DNA of 64,000 nucleotides from Hyphomonas polymorpha PS728 (GCF_000685315.1 NZ_ARYM01000010.1:1-64000), one strand, 5' to 3'; positions 16,599 to 30,534 are shown, counted from the stretch's first letter. A program made the numbers and translations. The notes: generated by a model not told the origin, from the letters alone.

Positions 16599-18883
16599 GG
16601 AGCTGGTTGAGATACGCTCTCGCGGCGCTTGCTTTCGTGCAGGGCGGCGCGATGACGGCCCGGGCCGTGCCCGCGGCCGAAGCACCCGGAGCGATCTCGC
16701 TGCTGGTGGAGGTTCGCATCAATGGAACGCTGGTAGACGGGCTGGCCCAGCTCGATGTGCTTGCTGAAGACTGTACGCGGATAGAGACGGCGCCGCTTGC
16801 CGCAGCGGGTCTTTATGCCGGCAGCGCAGAGGCTGTCTGCCTCCAGTCGATGGCCGGCCTGCAATACCGGCTGGATCAGAGCGCGGCCCAGCTTGACCTT
16901 TTTGCCGCCACACCGCCGCGGCGCCCGGCGGCGCGCGTGCAACAGAGTTTTGCAAAGCCGCTTTCCGGTCTGATCGGTGGATATGGCCTGTCGGGCCAGC
17001 GTGTCCATGATGGTACCGATGAGCTGATCAATGCCTTTGGCGATCTTTCTCTTACGCTGCATACGCCCTATGGCCGCCTGCAGAATAACATGGTCGCCTC
17101 CTATACAGCGAACGAAGGACAGGCGCGGCGCCTGCAGACGGTCTACGAGCAGGATTTTCCCGATACATTCACACGCCTGAGTATCGGCGACAGCTTTACC
17201 GCCGCACCTCGCTGGGGGCGGATCACACCCTTCGCCGGCGTCCAGTATGGCACCGATTTCTCCATGGATCCGCGCGATAGCTGGCGCCCCTACAGCGCCT
17301 TTCAGGCTCTGCTGCGCGAGCGGTCGGAAGTTGATGTGAGGGTGAACGGCGTTGTCCGGCAGAAGCAGAGCGTAGACCCCGGTTTCAGCCATTTCGAGAT
17401 TACGCCGGAAACCGGCCTCAATGAGGTGGAGGTCATCATCCGCGAAGCGAGCGGCCTCACCCGGATCGAAGACTACAGCTTCTTTGCCTCGGAGGAATCC
17501 CTGGCCGAAGGCGTGATGGATTATTCGGTGAGCCTTGGCCTGCCGCGCCGTTTCAGCGGAATCGCATCTGAATATGACGACACGCTGATTGCCAATGGCC
17601 GGGTGCGGCGCGGGCTCACCAATGCGCTGACAGCCGAGGCCTATTCGGAGTTTGGCGCGGGCGGTGGCGTGCTGGGCGGGGGCGGTCAGGTCACCGCCGG
17701 GAAACTCGGTATCGTGAGCCTTTCGGGCGGGGTGAGCCGGGCAGAGGATGGCCATACCGGCCACATCATTTCCGCTGGTTTCGAGCGCGATACCCGGCGC
17801 GGTTCGCTGCAGCTGCAGGCGCGCTTTGCAGATCCGCGCTATTCCGACACCGTCTCCACACTGGGCCTGGAGTTTCCAGACCGGTCCATCCGCGCCAGCG
17901 CCGGCATATTCACGCCCGCCGGCTCCTTCCGCGCAGCCTATATCGAGGAAGAGGACAAGGTGCTCCGTGACCGGCGCTTCCTGTCGTTTGGCTGGGAAAA
18001 GCCCCTGCGGGGTGACCGGGTGTCTTTCTCGGCGAGCGCTTATCAGGATTTCGCCCGCGACGAGACGGGATTTGCCATCGGCCTGCGCGCGAGTTTTGGC
18101 CCTTACAATGCGGGGGGCGGCTATCAATCGGCAGGCGGGCGGGAGGCGTCCAGCGTCCAGGTCAGCCGATCGCGAATGCCGGGCGAGCGGGTGCAATGGT
18201 CGCTCGGCGCTGCGGAGGGCGGGGCAGGGGCCGTTTATCAAGGCGATCTGACGGCTGATCTGGGCGCTGCTGATCTTTTCCTCAATGGCGGCGTCTATGG
18301 CGAGACCAACCAGATTACGGCCGGCCTGCGCGGGGGCTTCGCTGTGATGCCTGGGGCCGCTGCGCTTCAGCGGCAGACCACTGGGGCAACAGCCATCGTG
18401 CGGATGCCCGATCTCAAGGGGATGCCGATCTACAAGGACAATCGCATCATCGCGGTAACCGGAGAAAACGGTCTCGCCGTCATTCCGGATGTGCGCCCCT
18501 ACGAGATCAACACGCTGAGCCTTCGCCCCGAAGACGTGCCCCTCGATTATGACGTGGCCGATTTCACCACCCGGTTCATCCCCCGGCGGGGGCTGTCGGA
18601 GGTCCGCTTCGATGTCCGCCGCGAAACTGCGCTCGCCTTCACGGCTGTGTTCCCCACTGGAGAGCATCTGCCGCCGGGAAGCCGGGTGGAGCTGCTCAGG
18701 TCCGGGCTGGTCTGTCCGGTGGGGCTGGAGGGGCGCGTTTACTGTTCGGTCGCCGAAGACGGCGATACTGTTGCGGTGACCACTCCGGTGGGCCGCTTTG
18801 TGGACGTCGTTTCTTCCGTCCGCTCGCGGGGAGAGATGCAGCTCCGGCCCGAAGGCCGGGTCAAGATGGCAGGAATTGACTGA
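16595..18883 (+). CDS. Outer-membrane fimbrial usher protein
   Basis: The 762-residue protein is a FimD/PapC-type usher in the archaic lineage. After a signal peptide it has an N-terminal chaperone-binding domain, then a long beta-barrel region (about residues 110-560) with alternating strands such as GRLQNNMVASYTAN and DTFTRLSIGDSFTA. A plug-like segment includes EVDVRVNGVVRQ and SHFEITPETGLNEVEVII. C-terminal domains contain LKGMPIYKDNRIIAVTGENGLAVIPDVRPYEIN in parts. It forms the pore that assembles and secretes the pilus. The GTG start overlaps the chaperone stop, and the next SCPU gene starts directly after its stop. Confidence 0.92.
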   Translation: MRSWLRYALAALAFVQGGAMTARAVPAAEAPGAISLLVEVRINGTLVDGLAQLDVLAEDCTRIETAPLAAAGLYAGSAEAVCLQSMAGLQYRLDQSAAQLDLFAATPPRRPAARVQQSFAKPLSGLIGGYGLSGQRVHDGTDELINAFGDLSLTLHTPYGRLQNNMVASYTANEGQARRLQTVYEQDFPDTFTRLSIGDSFTAAPRWGRITPFAGVQYGTDFSMDPRDSWRPYSAFQALLRERSEVDVRVNGVVRQKQSVDPGFSHFEITPETGLNEVEVIIREASGLTRIEDYSFFASEESLAEGVMDYSVSLGLPRRFSGIASEYDDTLIANGRVRRGLTNALTAEAYSEFGAGGGVLGGGGQVTAGKLGIVSLSGGVSRAEDGHTGHIISAGFERDTRRGSLQLQARFADPRYSDTVSTLGLEFPDRSIRASAGIFTPAGSFRAAYIEEEDKVLRDRRFLSFGWEKPLRGDRVSFSASAYQDFARDETGFAIGLRASFGPYNAGGGYQSAGGREASSVQVSRSRMPGERVQWSLGAAEGGAGAVYQGDLTADLGAADLFLNGGVYGETNQITAGLRGGFAVMPGAAALQRQTTGATAIVRMPDLKGMPIYKDNRIIAVTGENGLAVIPDVRPYEINTLSLRPEDVPLDYDVADFTTRFIPRRGLSEVRFDVRRETALAFTAVFPTGEHLPPGSRVELLRSGLVCPVGLEGRVYCSVAEDGDTVAVTTPVGRFVDVVSSVRSRGEMQLRPEGRVKMAGID

Positions 18884-19342
18884 ATGTGGCGCCTGATTGT
18901 CCTTTCCTTGTCCCTGTTTGTCCCGATTTGTCCGGCTTTGGCGCAGTCCTGCTCGGTCGTCTCCACGCCGCTCAGCTTTCCGGCCTACCACGCCTTCTCC
19001 GGCAATACGGCGACAGCCACGGCAGATGTCACCGTCACCTGCACGGGCCTGTTATTTGTCGGCGCGTCGTATGACGTGCGCCTGGGCGGGGGCCAATCCG
19101 GCAGCATCCCCTCCCGGAAAATGCGCCAGGCCAGCAGCGGCAGCGAGCTTGGCTATCAGGTTTATACCCAATCAGGTCAGGTCTGGGGCAATGGGGTCCA
19201 GGGCTCGGTGCTGCAGGGATCCTTTCTGCTCGGTCTGCTGACGCGCAGCCGGGTTCATCCCATCAGCGCCACCATTCCGGCAAACCAGCAGGTGAACGCC
19301 GGTGCCTATAGCGACGCTGTCACCATGACGGTCATCTGGTAG
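18884..19342 (+). CDS. Second spore coat protein U domain protein (probable tip or minor subunit)
   Basis: The 152-residue product has a signal peptide ending around CPALAQ and an SCPU domain with SCSVVSTPLSFPAYHAFSG, VTVTCTG, YDVRLGGGQSG and the final AYSDAVTMTVIW strand. It begins with no gap after the usher stop, so it is the last gene of the four-gene operon. In archaic chaperone-usher clusters the subunit encoded after the usher is often the tip adhesin, but those usually have two domains; this one has a single domain. Minor subunit or adhesin is therefore inference. Confidence 0.85.
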   Translation: MWRLIVLSLSLFVPICPALAQSCSVVSTPLSFPAYHAFSGNTATATADVTVTCTGLLFVGASYDVRLGGGQSGSIPSRKMRQASSGSELGYQVYTQSGQVWGNGVQGSVLQGSFLLGLLTRSRVHPISATIPANQQVNAGAYSDAVTMTVIW

Positions 19343-19466
19343 GCGCGGGCCCACCAGAAACGCGTCGAGCGTCAAGGCCGCATGGACATCAGCGCCGCAA
19401 AATGGTGAAAGGCGCGAGGAACAGCTGAATCGGGCGGCATCGGCGCCCAAACAGGAAGACAGGACA

Positions 19467-20456
19467 ATGAGCAAAGGCTTGGTGACTCTGGTTGGCGGCT
19501 CAGGCTTCATCGGGCGCTATGCCGCGCGCGCGCTGGTGGAGAAGGGCTGGCGTGTCCGCGTTGCCTGCCGCCGGGTGCATACCGCGATTGATGTGCGCCT
19601 TGCCGGCCCTCCGGGCTGGGTTGATGTTGTCCAGGCCAATATCCGCGACCGGGCCTCGCTGGAGCGGGCGCTCGATGGCGCCGATGCGGTGGTGAACCTT
19701 GTTGGTATTCTCTTCGAACATGCCCGCCAGACATTCCAGGGCGAGCAGGCCGATGGCGCCGGGCTGCTGGCGGAAATCGCCAGGGAAAAAGGTATCACGC
19801 GTTTTGTTCAGGTCTCGGCCATCGGGGCGGATATCAATTCGCGCTCCCCTTATGGCCGCAGCAAGGCTGCCGCCGAAGAGGCCGTGCGCGACGCCATTCC
19901 AACGGCGGTGATCCTGCGGCCTTCCATCGTGTTTGGCCCTGAAGACAAGTTCTTCAACCGCTTTGCCAACATGGCCCGGTTTGCCCCGATGATGCCTGCG
20001 ATTGGTGGCGGCAAGACGAAGTTCCAGCCGGTCTATGCCGGGGACGTGGCCGCGGCGATTGCAGAAGCGGTGGAGCGCGAAGACGCTGCCGGCAAGACCT
20101 TCGAACTGGGCGGCCCGCGCAGCTACAGTTTCAACGAGCTTTACGACTTCATCCTGAAGACGGTGGACCGCCCGCGCTTCAAGATCCCGCTGCCTTTCTT
20201 CATTGTCCGTCCTGTTGCCTACATCACAGGCGCTGTGTGGCGGTTCGTGCCGCCGTTTTCCTGGAACTTCTTCGGTGATCCGCCGCTGACTGGCTCACAG
20301 GTCGAGATGCTGACGAAAGACAATGTCGTGGCCGAAGGCGCCCTTGGGATGGGGGATCTGGGCATCACGCAGCTGGAATCGGTCGAAGCAATTGTGCCAT
20401 CCTATCTATGGCGCTTCCGTCCCTATGGCGAGTTCCACAAGGCGCGCGAAGCCTGA
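19467..20456 (+). CDS. Complex I NDUFA9-like NAD(P)-binding protein (atypical SDR)
   Basis: The 329-residue extended/atypical short-chain dehydrogenase has the N-terminal nucleotide-binding VTLVGGSGFIGRYAARALVEKGWRVRVACR. It also has VVNLVGILFEHARQTFQGEQADG and the YGRSKAAAEEAVRD active-site-like motif, then LRPSIVFGPEDKFFNRFANMA. These match the alphaproteobacterial NDUFA9/39-kDa family related to the complex I accessory subunit. A role in respiratory complex assembly or quinone-related chemistry is plausible but not shown by this context. It has its own start after a 124-bp gap from the pilus operon and converges with uppP. Confidence 0.88.
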   Translation: MSKGLVTLVGGSGFIGRYAARALVEKGWRVRVACRRVHTAIDVRLAGPPGWVDVVQANIRDRASLERALDGADAVVNLVGILFEHARQTFQGEQADGAGLLAEIAREKGITRFVQVSAIGADINSRSPYGRSKAAAEEAVRDAIPTAVILRPSIVFGPEDKFFNRFANMARFAPMMPAIGGGKTKFQPVYAGDVAAAIAEAVEREDAAGKTFELGGPRSYSFNELYDFILKTVDRPRFKIPLPFFIVRPVAYITGAVWRFVPPFSWNFFGDPPLTGSQVEMLTKDNVVAEGALGMGDLGITQLESVEAIVPSYLWRFRPYGEFHKAREA

Positions 20457-20459
20457 GGC

Positions 20460-21317
20460 TTAGCCGATTGCTCCTGCCACGATAGGGGAGGTCGCCAGCA
20501 GCGCTATCCCCAGGGCAAAGCGATAGAGCACGAAGGGCAGGAAGCTCATCTTGCGGACCAGCGTCATCAGAAGGCCGATGGACGCATAGCCTGAGACAAA
20601 GGCGATTGCCGCAACAATCAGGCCGTCGGCAATAGTCGCGCCTTCGCCGCCTGCGGGCGCGCCGGCGAGGCCCATGAGTCCATAAAGGCTGACGGCAGCA
20701 AGGATGGGCGCGCCGATCAGCATGGCAAAGCGGGCCGCCTCGACACGTTCATATCCCAGCGCGCGGGCCGCGGTCATGGTGATGCCAGAGCGGCTGGTGC
20801 CGGGGATGATGACGGCGACGAGCTGGCTGGCGCCGATCAGGAACGCGTCGCGAAGGGTCATGTCGCCTTCCGAGCGGGACTGGCCCCCGCGCGCATCCGC
20901 CCACCAGAGCAGGGCGCCGAACAGGATGGTGGAAGCAGCAACGGCGTAAACGCTGCGCAAGGCTGTCCAGAGCGTCTCGGGCGCTATGCTCTCATAGATC
21001 ACAGCGCCGATCAGGGCGAACGGTGTGGCGACTATGATGCACCGGGCAAGGCGCGCGCCTGCAGACAAGGGCCGTTTCGTAACCGGGGTGGCGGCCAACT
21101 CGAAACCGCCGAGGATCGCAGCGCCGACATCCTTCCGGAAATAGAGCAGCATGGCGATCAGGGTGCCGGTGTTTGAGGCGGCATTGATCAGCACTTCATC
21201 CCGGCCCACCAGGCCCATGAAGTCTGATGCCAGGAGGACGTGCGCCGAGGAAGAGATCGGCAGCCATTCGGTGAGGCCCTGGACGACTGCGATCAGAAAA
21301 AGCTGAAGAAACGACAT
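20460..21317 (-). CDS. uppP: Undecaprenyl-diphosphatase UppP (BacA)
   Basis: UppP dephosphorylates undecaprenyl pyrophosphate to recycle the lipid carrier for peptidoglycan and other envelope polymers; loss increases bacitracin sensitivity. The 285-residue polytopic membrane protein has both family signatures: QGLTEWLPISSSAHVLL near the N-terminus and IPGTSRSGITMTAARALG in the second repeat. About seven or eight transmembrane helices are visible. I chose MSFLQLFLIAVVQG, six residues into the longest frame. It is monocistronic in appearance, convergent with the NDUFA9-like gene and divergent from gltD. Confidence 0.95.
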   Translation of the reverse strand: MSFLQLFLIAVVQGLTEWLPISSSAHVLLASDFMGLVGRDEVLINAASNTGTLIAMLLYFRKDVGAAILGGFELAATPVTKRPLSAGARLARCIIVATPFALIGAVIYESIAPETLWTALRSVYAVAASTILFGALLWWADARGGQSRSEGDMTLRDAFLIGASQLVAVIIPGTSRSGITMTAARALGYERVEAARFAMLIGAPILAAVSLYGLMGLAGAPAGGEGATIADGLIVAAIAFVSGYASIGLLMTLVRKMSFLPFVLYRFALGIALLATSPIVAGAIG

Positions 21318-21462
21318 GCCGTCCGGTACCATCAAACCCTTGAGACATTGCTACCGTTGTTTCAAAGGGAAGGAGAGGAGAAAAATATATATCGAAAAGA
21401 TACATTACGGCGCAGAACGATTCTCAAACAAGGACTGGGGGCAAGAAATCTCAGATCATGTC

Positions 21463-21475
21463 TATCATAATGATA
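21463..21475. promoter_or_regulatory. AT-rich palindrome upstream of gltD
   Basis: TATCATAATGATA is a 6+1+6 palindrome about 78 bp before the gltD start, inside a markedly AT-rich 235-bp gap shared with divergent uppP. It could be an operator for nitrogen or amino-acid control of gltDB, but no regulator can be named. Confidence 0.35.
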
Positions 21476-21552
21476 TATATGTGCCGAAGTGCCACTTGCT
21501 CCCGCAAAAACGCCGCTTATAGAGATCGCTCGAGTAATTTTGGGATAAGCCT

Positions 21553-22998
21553 ATGGCCGAGCGTATGCTGCAATTCACCAAGGTTTCGCGGGCAATGCCC
21601 CAGAAGCGGAGCGCCAAGGAGCGCGCCGCAGACTTTCGTGAGATTTATGGCGAGTTTTCGCCCGATGCTGCCCAGGCGCAGGCCAGCCGCTGCTCGCAAT
21701 GCGGCGTGCCGTTCTGCCAGCAGGGCTGTCCGTTGCAGAACAACATTCCCGACTGGCTGAAGCTGGCCGCCGAGGGCCGGCTGGAAGAAGCCTGGCGCGT
21801 TTCCTCGGCCACCAACAACATGCCCGAAATCTGTGGGCGCATCTGCCCGCAGGACCGCCTCTGTGAAGGTATCTGCACGATCGAACAGTCCGGCCACGGC
21901 ACCGTGACGATCGGCTCAGTCGAGAAATACATCACCGACACCGCCTGGGCCGAAGGCTGGATCCAGCCGATCAAGCCGCCGCGTGAACGCAGCCAGTCAG
22001 CCGGCATTATCGGCGCAGGCCCCGGCGGTCTTGCCGCCGCCGAACAGCTGCGCCGCAAGGGATACCAGGTCACCGTCTATGACGCTTATGATCGCGGCGG
22101 CGGCCTGCTGATCTATGGCATTCCGGGCTTCAAGCTGGAAAAGGATGTGGTGGAGCGCCGTATCCGCCATCTGGAAGCTTCGGGGGTTGCCTTCCGCTTC
22201 AACACGCGCGTTGGCAGCGATGTGTCGCTGGGCGACCTGCGCAGCGCGCATGACACTGTGCTGATTGCCACCGGCGTTTATGCCGCCAAGGATCTCAAAT
22301 GTCCCGGCAGCGGCTCGGAAGGCGTTCTGCCGGCCCTCGACTATCTCACCGCATCCAACAAGGTCAGCCTGGGGGATAAGGTTGAGGCCTATGAAAGTGG
22401 CGCGCTTAACGCCGAGGGCAAGCGCGTGGTCGTTATCGGGGGCGGCGATACGGCGATGGATTGTGTGCGGACGGCGATCCGTCAGGGCGCAAAATCCGTT
22501 ACATGCCTTTATCGCCGCGACCGTGCTAATATGCCGGGTTCTCAGCGCGAAGTTCAGAATGCGGAAGAGGAGGGCGTCGTCTTCGAATGGCTCGCCAATC
22601 CCGAAGCGATCATCGACACCAAGGGTGGTAAGGTCAAAGCCGTTCGGGCCAGCCGCATGAAGCTGGGTGAGCCTGACGCTTCGGGGCGTCAGTCTCCGGT
22701 GAAGACCGGCGAGACCTTTGATGTGAAGGCAGACATGGTGATCAAGGCGCTGGGCTTTGATCCGGAAGACCTGCCGGCGCTGTTCAATGAGCCATCGCTG
22801 ACCGTGAACCGCTGGGGCGCGGTGCGGGTGGATTATGCAACCATGGAAACCAGCCTGCCGGGCGTTTATGCGGCGGGCGATATCGTGCGCGGCGCTTCGC
22901 TGGTTGTGTGGGCAATCAAGGATGGCCGCGACGCGGCAGAAGCAATGCATAAGGCAATGAGAGCGGCTGAGCAGGCCGCAAAAGTGGCGGCGGAGTAA
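21553..22998 (+). CDS. gltD: Glutamate synthase (NADPH) small subunit GltD
   Basis: GltD takes electrons from NADPH via FAD and passes them to the large subunit to reduce 2-oxoglutarate plus ammonia (from glutamine) to glutamate. The 481-residue protein has the N-terminal [4Fe-4S] cysteine cluster CSQCGVPFCQQGCP and CGRICPQDRLCEG. It also has the FAD fold IIGAGPGGLAAAEQL, the NADPH fold VVVIGGGDTAMDC, and a C-terminal GVYAAGDIVRGASLVVWAI. gltB follows after 5 bp, the reverse of the gltB-gltD order in enterobacteria but common in alphaproteobacteria. Confidence 0.97.
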   Translation: MAERMLQFTKVSRAMPQKRSAKERAADFREIYGEFSPDAAQAQASRCSQCGVPFCQQGCPLQNNIPDWLKLAAEGRLEEAWRVSSATNNMPEICGRICPQDRLCEGICTIEQSGHGTVTIGSVEKYITDTAWAEGWIQPIKPPRERSQSAGIIGAGPGGLAAAEQLRRKGYQVTVYDAYDRGGGLLIYGIPGFKLEKDVVERRIRHLEASGVAFRFNTRVGSDVSLGDLRSAHDTVLIATGVYAAKDLKCPGSGSEGVLPALDYLTASNKVSLGDKVEAYESGALNAEGKRVVVIGGGDTAMDCVRTAIRQGAKSVTCLYRRDRANMPGSQREVQNAEEEGVVFEWLANPEAIIDTKGGKVKAVRASRMKLGEPDASGRQSPVKTGETFDVKADMVIKALGFDPEDLPALFNEPSLTVNRWGAVRVDYATMETSLPGVYAAGDIVRGASLVVWAIKDGRDAAEAMHKAMRAAEQAAKVAAE

Positions 22999-23003
22999 AT
23001 CAG

Positions 23004-27545
<4,542 letters not shown>

Positions 27546-27569
27546 AGGATTGCCTGATTCGGAGGCGGA

Positions 27570-28457
27570 TCAGGTAACCGGTTTCTTCTTGCGGATGCGG
27601 GGCCAGATGAGCCGCAGCCAGATCCAGAGCAATGCGCCCAGCAGCAAAAGCCAGGGCAGGCCGATGGCAAAGGCTGTCACCACAGCGGCAACGGCGCTGG
27701 CGAGATTGTAGAAGAAGCTACCGAAAGCCTCGCCCAGCGGCTGAAGCGCGCCTTGGGACACAGGATTGATCTTTGTCTCATAGCTGACGGAAAGCTGACT
27801 CATGTCTACCCGCTGGCGTAGCGCGGCGAGGGTGGATTTGAGCGAGTCGATCTCGCCATTGACGCGGGCAAGTTCCCGTTCGGTTTCCAGAAGATCTCCC
27901 AACTCACCAGGGCGGTCAGCCAGAAGTTTCTGGAGCCGCTCCTGAAGGGTTTGCTGTGCCTTAAGACGCGCGCCGGTATCTATGATCGAGACGGTCAGGT
28001 CCTCGGCGGTTGTCTGGCGATTGGTGATCTCGCCTTTTGCGGCGGTCGCCTCGGCCTCCACGCCGGAAAGGAATGTGTCGATCCAGGCGGGCGTCGCCCG
28101 AAGGTTCAGCGAAGCGGAGGCTGAATCTTCCGAATAGGCATTGAGCCAGGAATTGGTCACGATACAGACGGAAGGCCCGGCCGCGTTGCAGGCGGCGATG
28201 TGGCCTTGCATGGTGGGTTCAATGGCTTTCACCGGCAGGCGCATCCCGACGCTGTGGGCGTAGGCGATATACTGCTCGGCCACCGGCGCGCCGCCGCCGG
28301 CCGTGTCTTGAGCGGCCTCATAAGACGGCTCCGCCATTTTCATCATCATTTCGGCTGGTGCGGGCGCGCCGGGCGAAGAATAACTTCTATCCCCGGGCGC
28401 GCCGCACGCGGCCATCATGGCAAGCGGCAATGCCGCCAAAGCAGATTTCCAAAGCAT
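27570..28457 (-). CDS. DUF4349 lipoprotein with C-terminal membrane helix
   Basis: The 295-residue protein begins with a lipoprotein signal (ALPLAMMAACG, lipobox cysteine at residue 19). It contains the DUF4349 core: NLRATPAWIDTFLSGVEAEA, ITNRQTTAEDLTVSIIDTGARLKA, a coiled-coil stretch (about 165-220, TLQERLQKLLADRPGELGDLLETERELARVNGEIDSLKS in parts) and VDMSQLSVSYETK. A C-terminal transmembrane helix (about 255-285) and a basic tail end it. It may therefore be anchored at both ends. Function of the family is unknown; an envelope role is inferred. It converges with gltB across 24 bp. Confidence 0.85.
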   Translation of the reverse strand: MLWKSALAALPLAMMAACGAPGDRSYSSPGAPAPAEMMMKMAEPSYEAAQDTAGGGAPVAEQYIAYAHSVGMRLPVKAIEPTMQGHIAACNAAGPSVCIVTNSWLNAYSEDSASASLNLRATPAWIDTFLSGVEAEATAAKGEITNRQTTAEDLTVSIIDTGARLKAQQTLQERLQKLLADRPGELGDLLETERELARVNGEIDSLKSTLAALRQRVDMSQLSVSYETKINPVSQGALQPLGEAFGSFFYNLASAVAAVVTAFAIGLPWLLLLGALLWIWLRLIWPRIRKKKPVT

Positions 28458-28541
28458 GAGTGATGTCCCTCCCCGATCATCGGGCGTCAGGAGGCATCAT
28501 CTCCCCGAAAATGGCAAGAGCATGCCCGAAGCAGGGTAGGT

Positions 28542-30089
28542 TCAGGGGCGGAAACCGGTCCGGGTCTCGCCGGCTTCCAGAACGCGCTGGGCATGCTGCA
28601 TGAAGTCAACCAGCAGGGGTCGGGTCTCGCGCGGATCGATGATTTCCTCCGCAAAGAAACTTTCCGCCGTCCGGAAGGGAGACCGGATGGCGTCGAACTT
28701 CCTGTAAAGCTGAGCCTTCAGGGCTTCGGGATCCTCAGCTTCTGACAGTTCCTTACGGAAGGCAGCTTCAATGCCGCCCGCCATAGGCAGGGAGCCCCAA
28801 TCGCCGCTTGGCCAGCAATAGCGCCATTTGGTCCGGGACTGGTTCATCATGGCTGACCCGGCGAGCCCGTAAGCCTTGCGGATGACCACCGAGCAGACAG
28901 GTACGGTGGCTTGATAAACGGCTGTCATCGCGCGCACGCCTGCGCGGGTGACGCCGGCGGTCTCCGCCTTCACGCCGACGGCAAAGCCGGGGCAGTCCAC
29001 AAAGTGAATAACAGGAAGGTGGAAGGTGGAGCAGAGGTCAATGTGACGGGTGACCTTGTCACACACATCTGCCGTCCAGGCGCCGTCGAGGAAGAAGGGA
29101 TCGCCCGCCATGATGCCAACGGCGTGACCGTCAATTCGGGCAAGTCCGGTCACGATGCCCCGGCCCCAATAGGAACCCATCTCGAAAAAGCTGCCCTTAT
29201 CGACCACGGCCTCGACGATGCGGCGCGGCTTGTAGGGTGTGCGGCCATCGTCCGGGACGATGGAAAGAAGGCTTTCTTCCTTCCGCTTGGGATCGTCTGC
29301 TGGCTGAATACGTTCAGGCAGGTGATGCACCGAAGGCGGGAGGTAGGACAGGAATTTCCGGGCCGCGATGAAAGCATCAGCTTCGGTATCGACGACATTG
29401 TCGACCGTGCCGTTCTGCCCTTGAATCTTCCAGCCGCCGAGTTCCTCCTTGGCGACATTTTCTCCCAGCGCGATGGCGACGGGCGGACCGGCTACGAAAA
29501 CCTGGCTGAGTTCCTTTACCATGACGCTGAAGTGGCTGGCGGCGACCCGGCCGGCGCCCATGCCCGCACAAGGGCCGAGGGCCAGGGAAACGAACGGCAC
29601 CTGCGTCAGGCCGTGAACGATCTCGTTCCAGCCGGGTGTTTCGGGAATGTAGGTGCGGGGATCTTTCTCCAGCATCTTGACCGAGCCGCCCCCGCCGGTG
29701 CCATCGATCATCTGGACAAGCGGCATCCGGTATTCGGCGGCCATCTTGATCGCCTGAACCATCTTTTGCCAGATGGAGGCGTCCGCCGCGCCGCCCCGCA
29801 CGGTGAAGTCATCAGCCAGAATAACCGTTGGACGACCATCCAGCCGCGCCCGCCCCATGACGGAATTCGAGGGCATGAAGCCTGCCAACTCTTCATCCGC
29901 GCCGTAACTCGCCTTTCCGGCGATCTTGCCGATTTCATGGAAGCTGCCGGGGTCTGCCAGGAAGGCGACCCGCTCCCGAACCGTGAGTTTGCCGCGTCCG
30001 CGCTGGCGCGAAACCGGCTCCTCTCCCCCCATCTCCTCGGCCAGGCGTTCCCGGCGGCGGAGCTCTTCAATCGCTTTTTGCCAACTCAT
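28542..30089 (-). CDS. Acyl-CoA carboxylase carboxyltransferase (beta) subunit
   Basis: The 515-residue biotin-dependent carboxyltransferase has the two crotonase-like halves of the PccB/MccB family. N-terminal motifs include GKLTVRERVAFLADPGSF, MGRARLDGRPTVILADDFTVRGG and the oxyanion IDGTGGGGS region. C-terminal motifs include VDCPGFAVGVKAE and RKAYGLAGSAMMN. It transfers CO2 from carboxybiotin to an acyl-CoA. No alpha subunit (biotin carboxylase/BCCP) gene is adjacent, so the partner is encoded elsewhere and the acyl substrate is unknown. The start MSWQKAIEELRRR was chosen over a nine-residue extension. It diverges from the SCP2 gene. Confidence 0.88.
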   Translation of the reverse strand: MSWQKAIEELRRRERLAEEMGGEEPVSRQRGRGKLTVRERVAFLADPGSFHEIGKIAGKASYGADEELAGFMPSNSVMGRARLDGRPTVILADDFTVRGGAADASIWQKMVQAIKMAAEYRMPLVQMIDGTGGGGSVKMLEKDPRTYIPETPGWNEIVHGLTQVPFVSLALGPCAGMGAGRVAASHFSVMVKELSQVFVAGPPVAIALGENVAKEELGGWKIQGQNGTVDNVVDTEADAFIAARKFLSYLPPSVHHLPERIQPADDPKRKEESLLSIVPDDGRTPYKPRRIVEAVVDKGSFFEMGSYWGRGIVTGLARIDGHAVGIMAGDPFFLDGAWTADVCDKVTRHIDLCSTFHLPVIHFVDCPGFAVGVKAETAGVTRAGVRAMTAVYQATVPVCSVVIRKAYGLAGSAMMNQSRTKWRYCWPSGDWGSLPMAGGIEAAFRKELSEAEDPEALKAQLYRKFDAIRSPFRTAESFFAEEIIDPRETRPLLVDFMQHAQRVLEAGETRTGFRP

Positions 30090-30197
30090 GCATGCCAGTT
30101 GATCGATGTGCCGCAAGGCGCGTCAAGGGATTCTTCTTGCCGCGTCCCGCCCGGTTTGCTTTATCCGCTACAGGTATCAATCCAAGGAGGAAGCCTG

Positions 30198-30503
30198 ATG
30201 GATCTCGCCCAACTTACTGAGCGCGCAGCAGCAGCGGTTGCTGGCGGCAGCGATTTCAAGAAAAAAGTTAAATTCGACTTCGGCGGCGCCGGCAAGCTGT
30301 TCATCGACGGCGCCGCAGGCGTGGCCGACAATTCCGACAGCGCAGCTGACGCTACCATCTCGGTCAGCTGGGATGATTTCACCAAGCTCGCCGCCGGCGC
30401 GCTGGACCCGACCATGGCCTTCATGCAGGGCAAACTGAAAGTTGCCGGTGACATGTCCGTCGCCATGCAGCTCCAGTCCCTTATGAAGAAGCTCGCTGGC
30501 TGA
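30198..30503 (+). CDS. SCP2 sterol-binding domain protein
   Basis: The 101-residue protein is a stand-alone SCP2-like domain. It has KVKFDFGGAGKLFIDG, a negatively charged turn, ATISVSWDDFTKLAAGALDPTMAFMQGKLKVAGDMSVAMQLQSLM in parts, and the GKLKVxGD motif typical of the family. Such domains hold fatty acyl-CoA or sterol-like lipids in a hydrophobic tunnel. An AAGGAGG ribosome-binding site precedes the ATG and a strong terminator follows. The monocistronic gene sits among lipid/CoA enzymes, supporting a lipid-carrier role. Confidence 0.92.
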   Translation: MDLAQLTERAAAAVAGGSDFKKKVKFDFGGAGKLFIDGAAGVADNSDSAADATISVSWDDFTKLAAGALDPTMAFMQGKLKVAGDMSVAMQLQSLMKKLAG

Positions 30504-30534
30504 GCCATCTGATCGAGATCGCTTGACGCATTGG

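Noticed and set aside
16577-18991. 804-residue minus-strand open frame opposite the usher
   Set aside because: The usher shows family motifs and tight operon spacing; the antisense frame has low-complexity composition from GC-rich third positions.
27553-27574. CCTGAT/ATCAGG hairpin between gltB and the DUF4349 gene as terminator
   Set aside because: Only 6 bp of stem, a 10-nt loop and no clean T-run on the plus strand; too weak to list.
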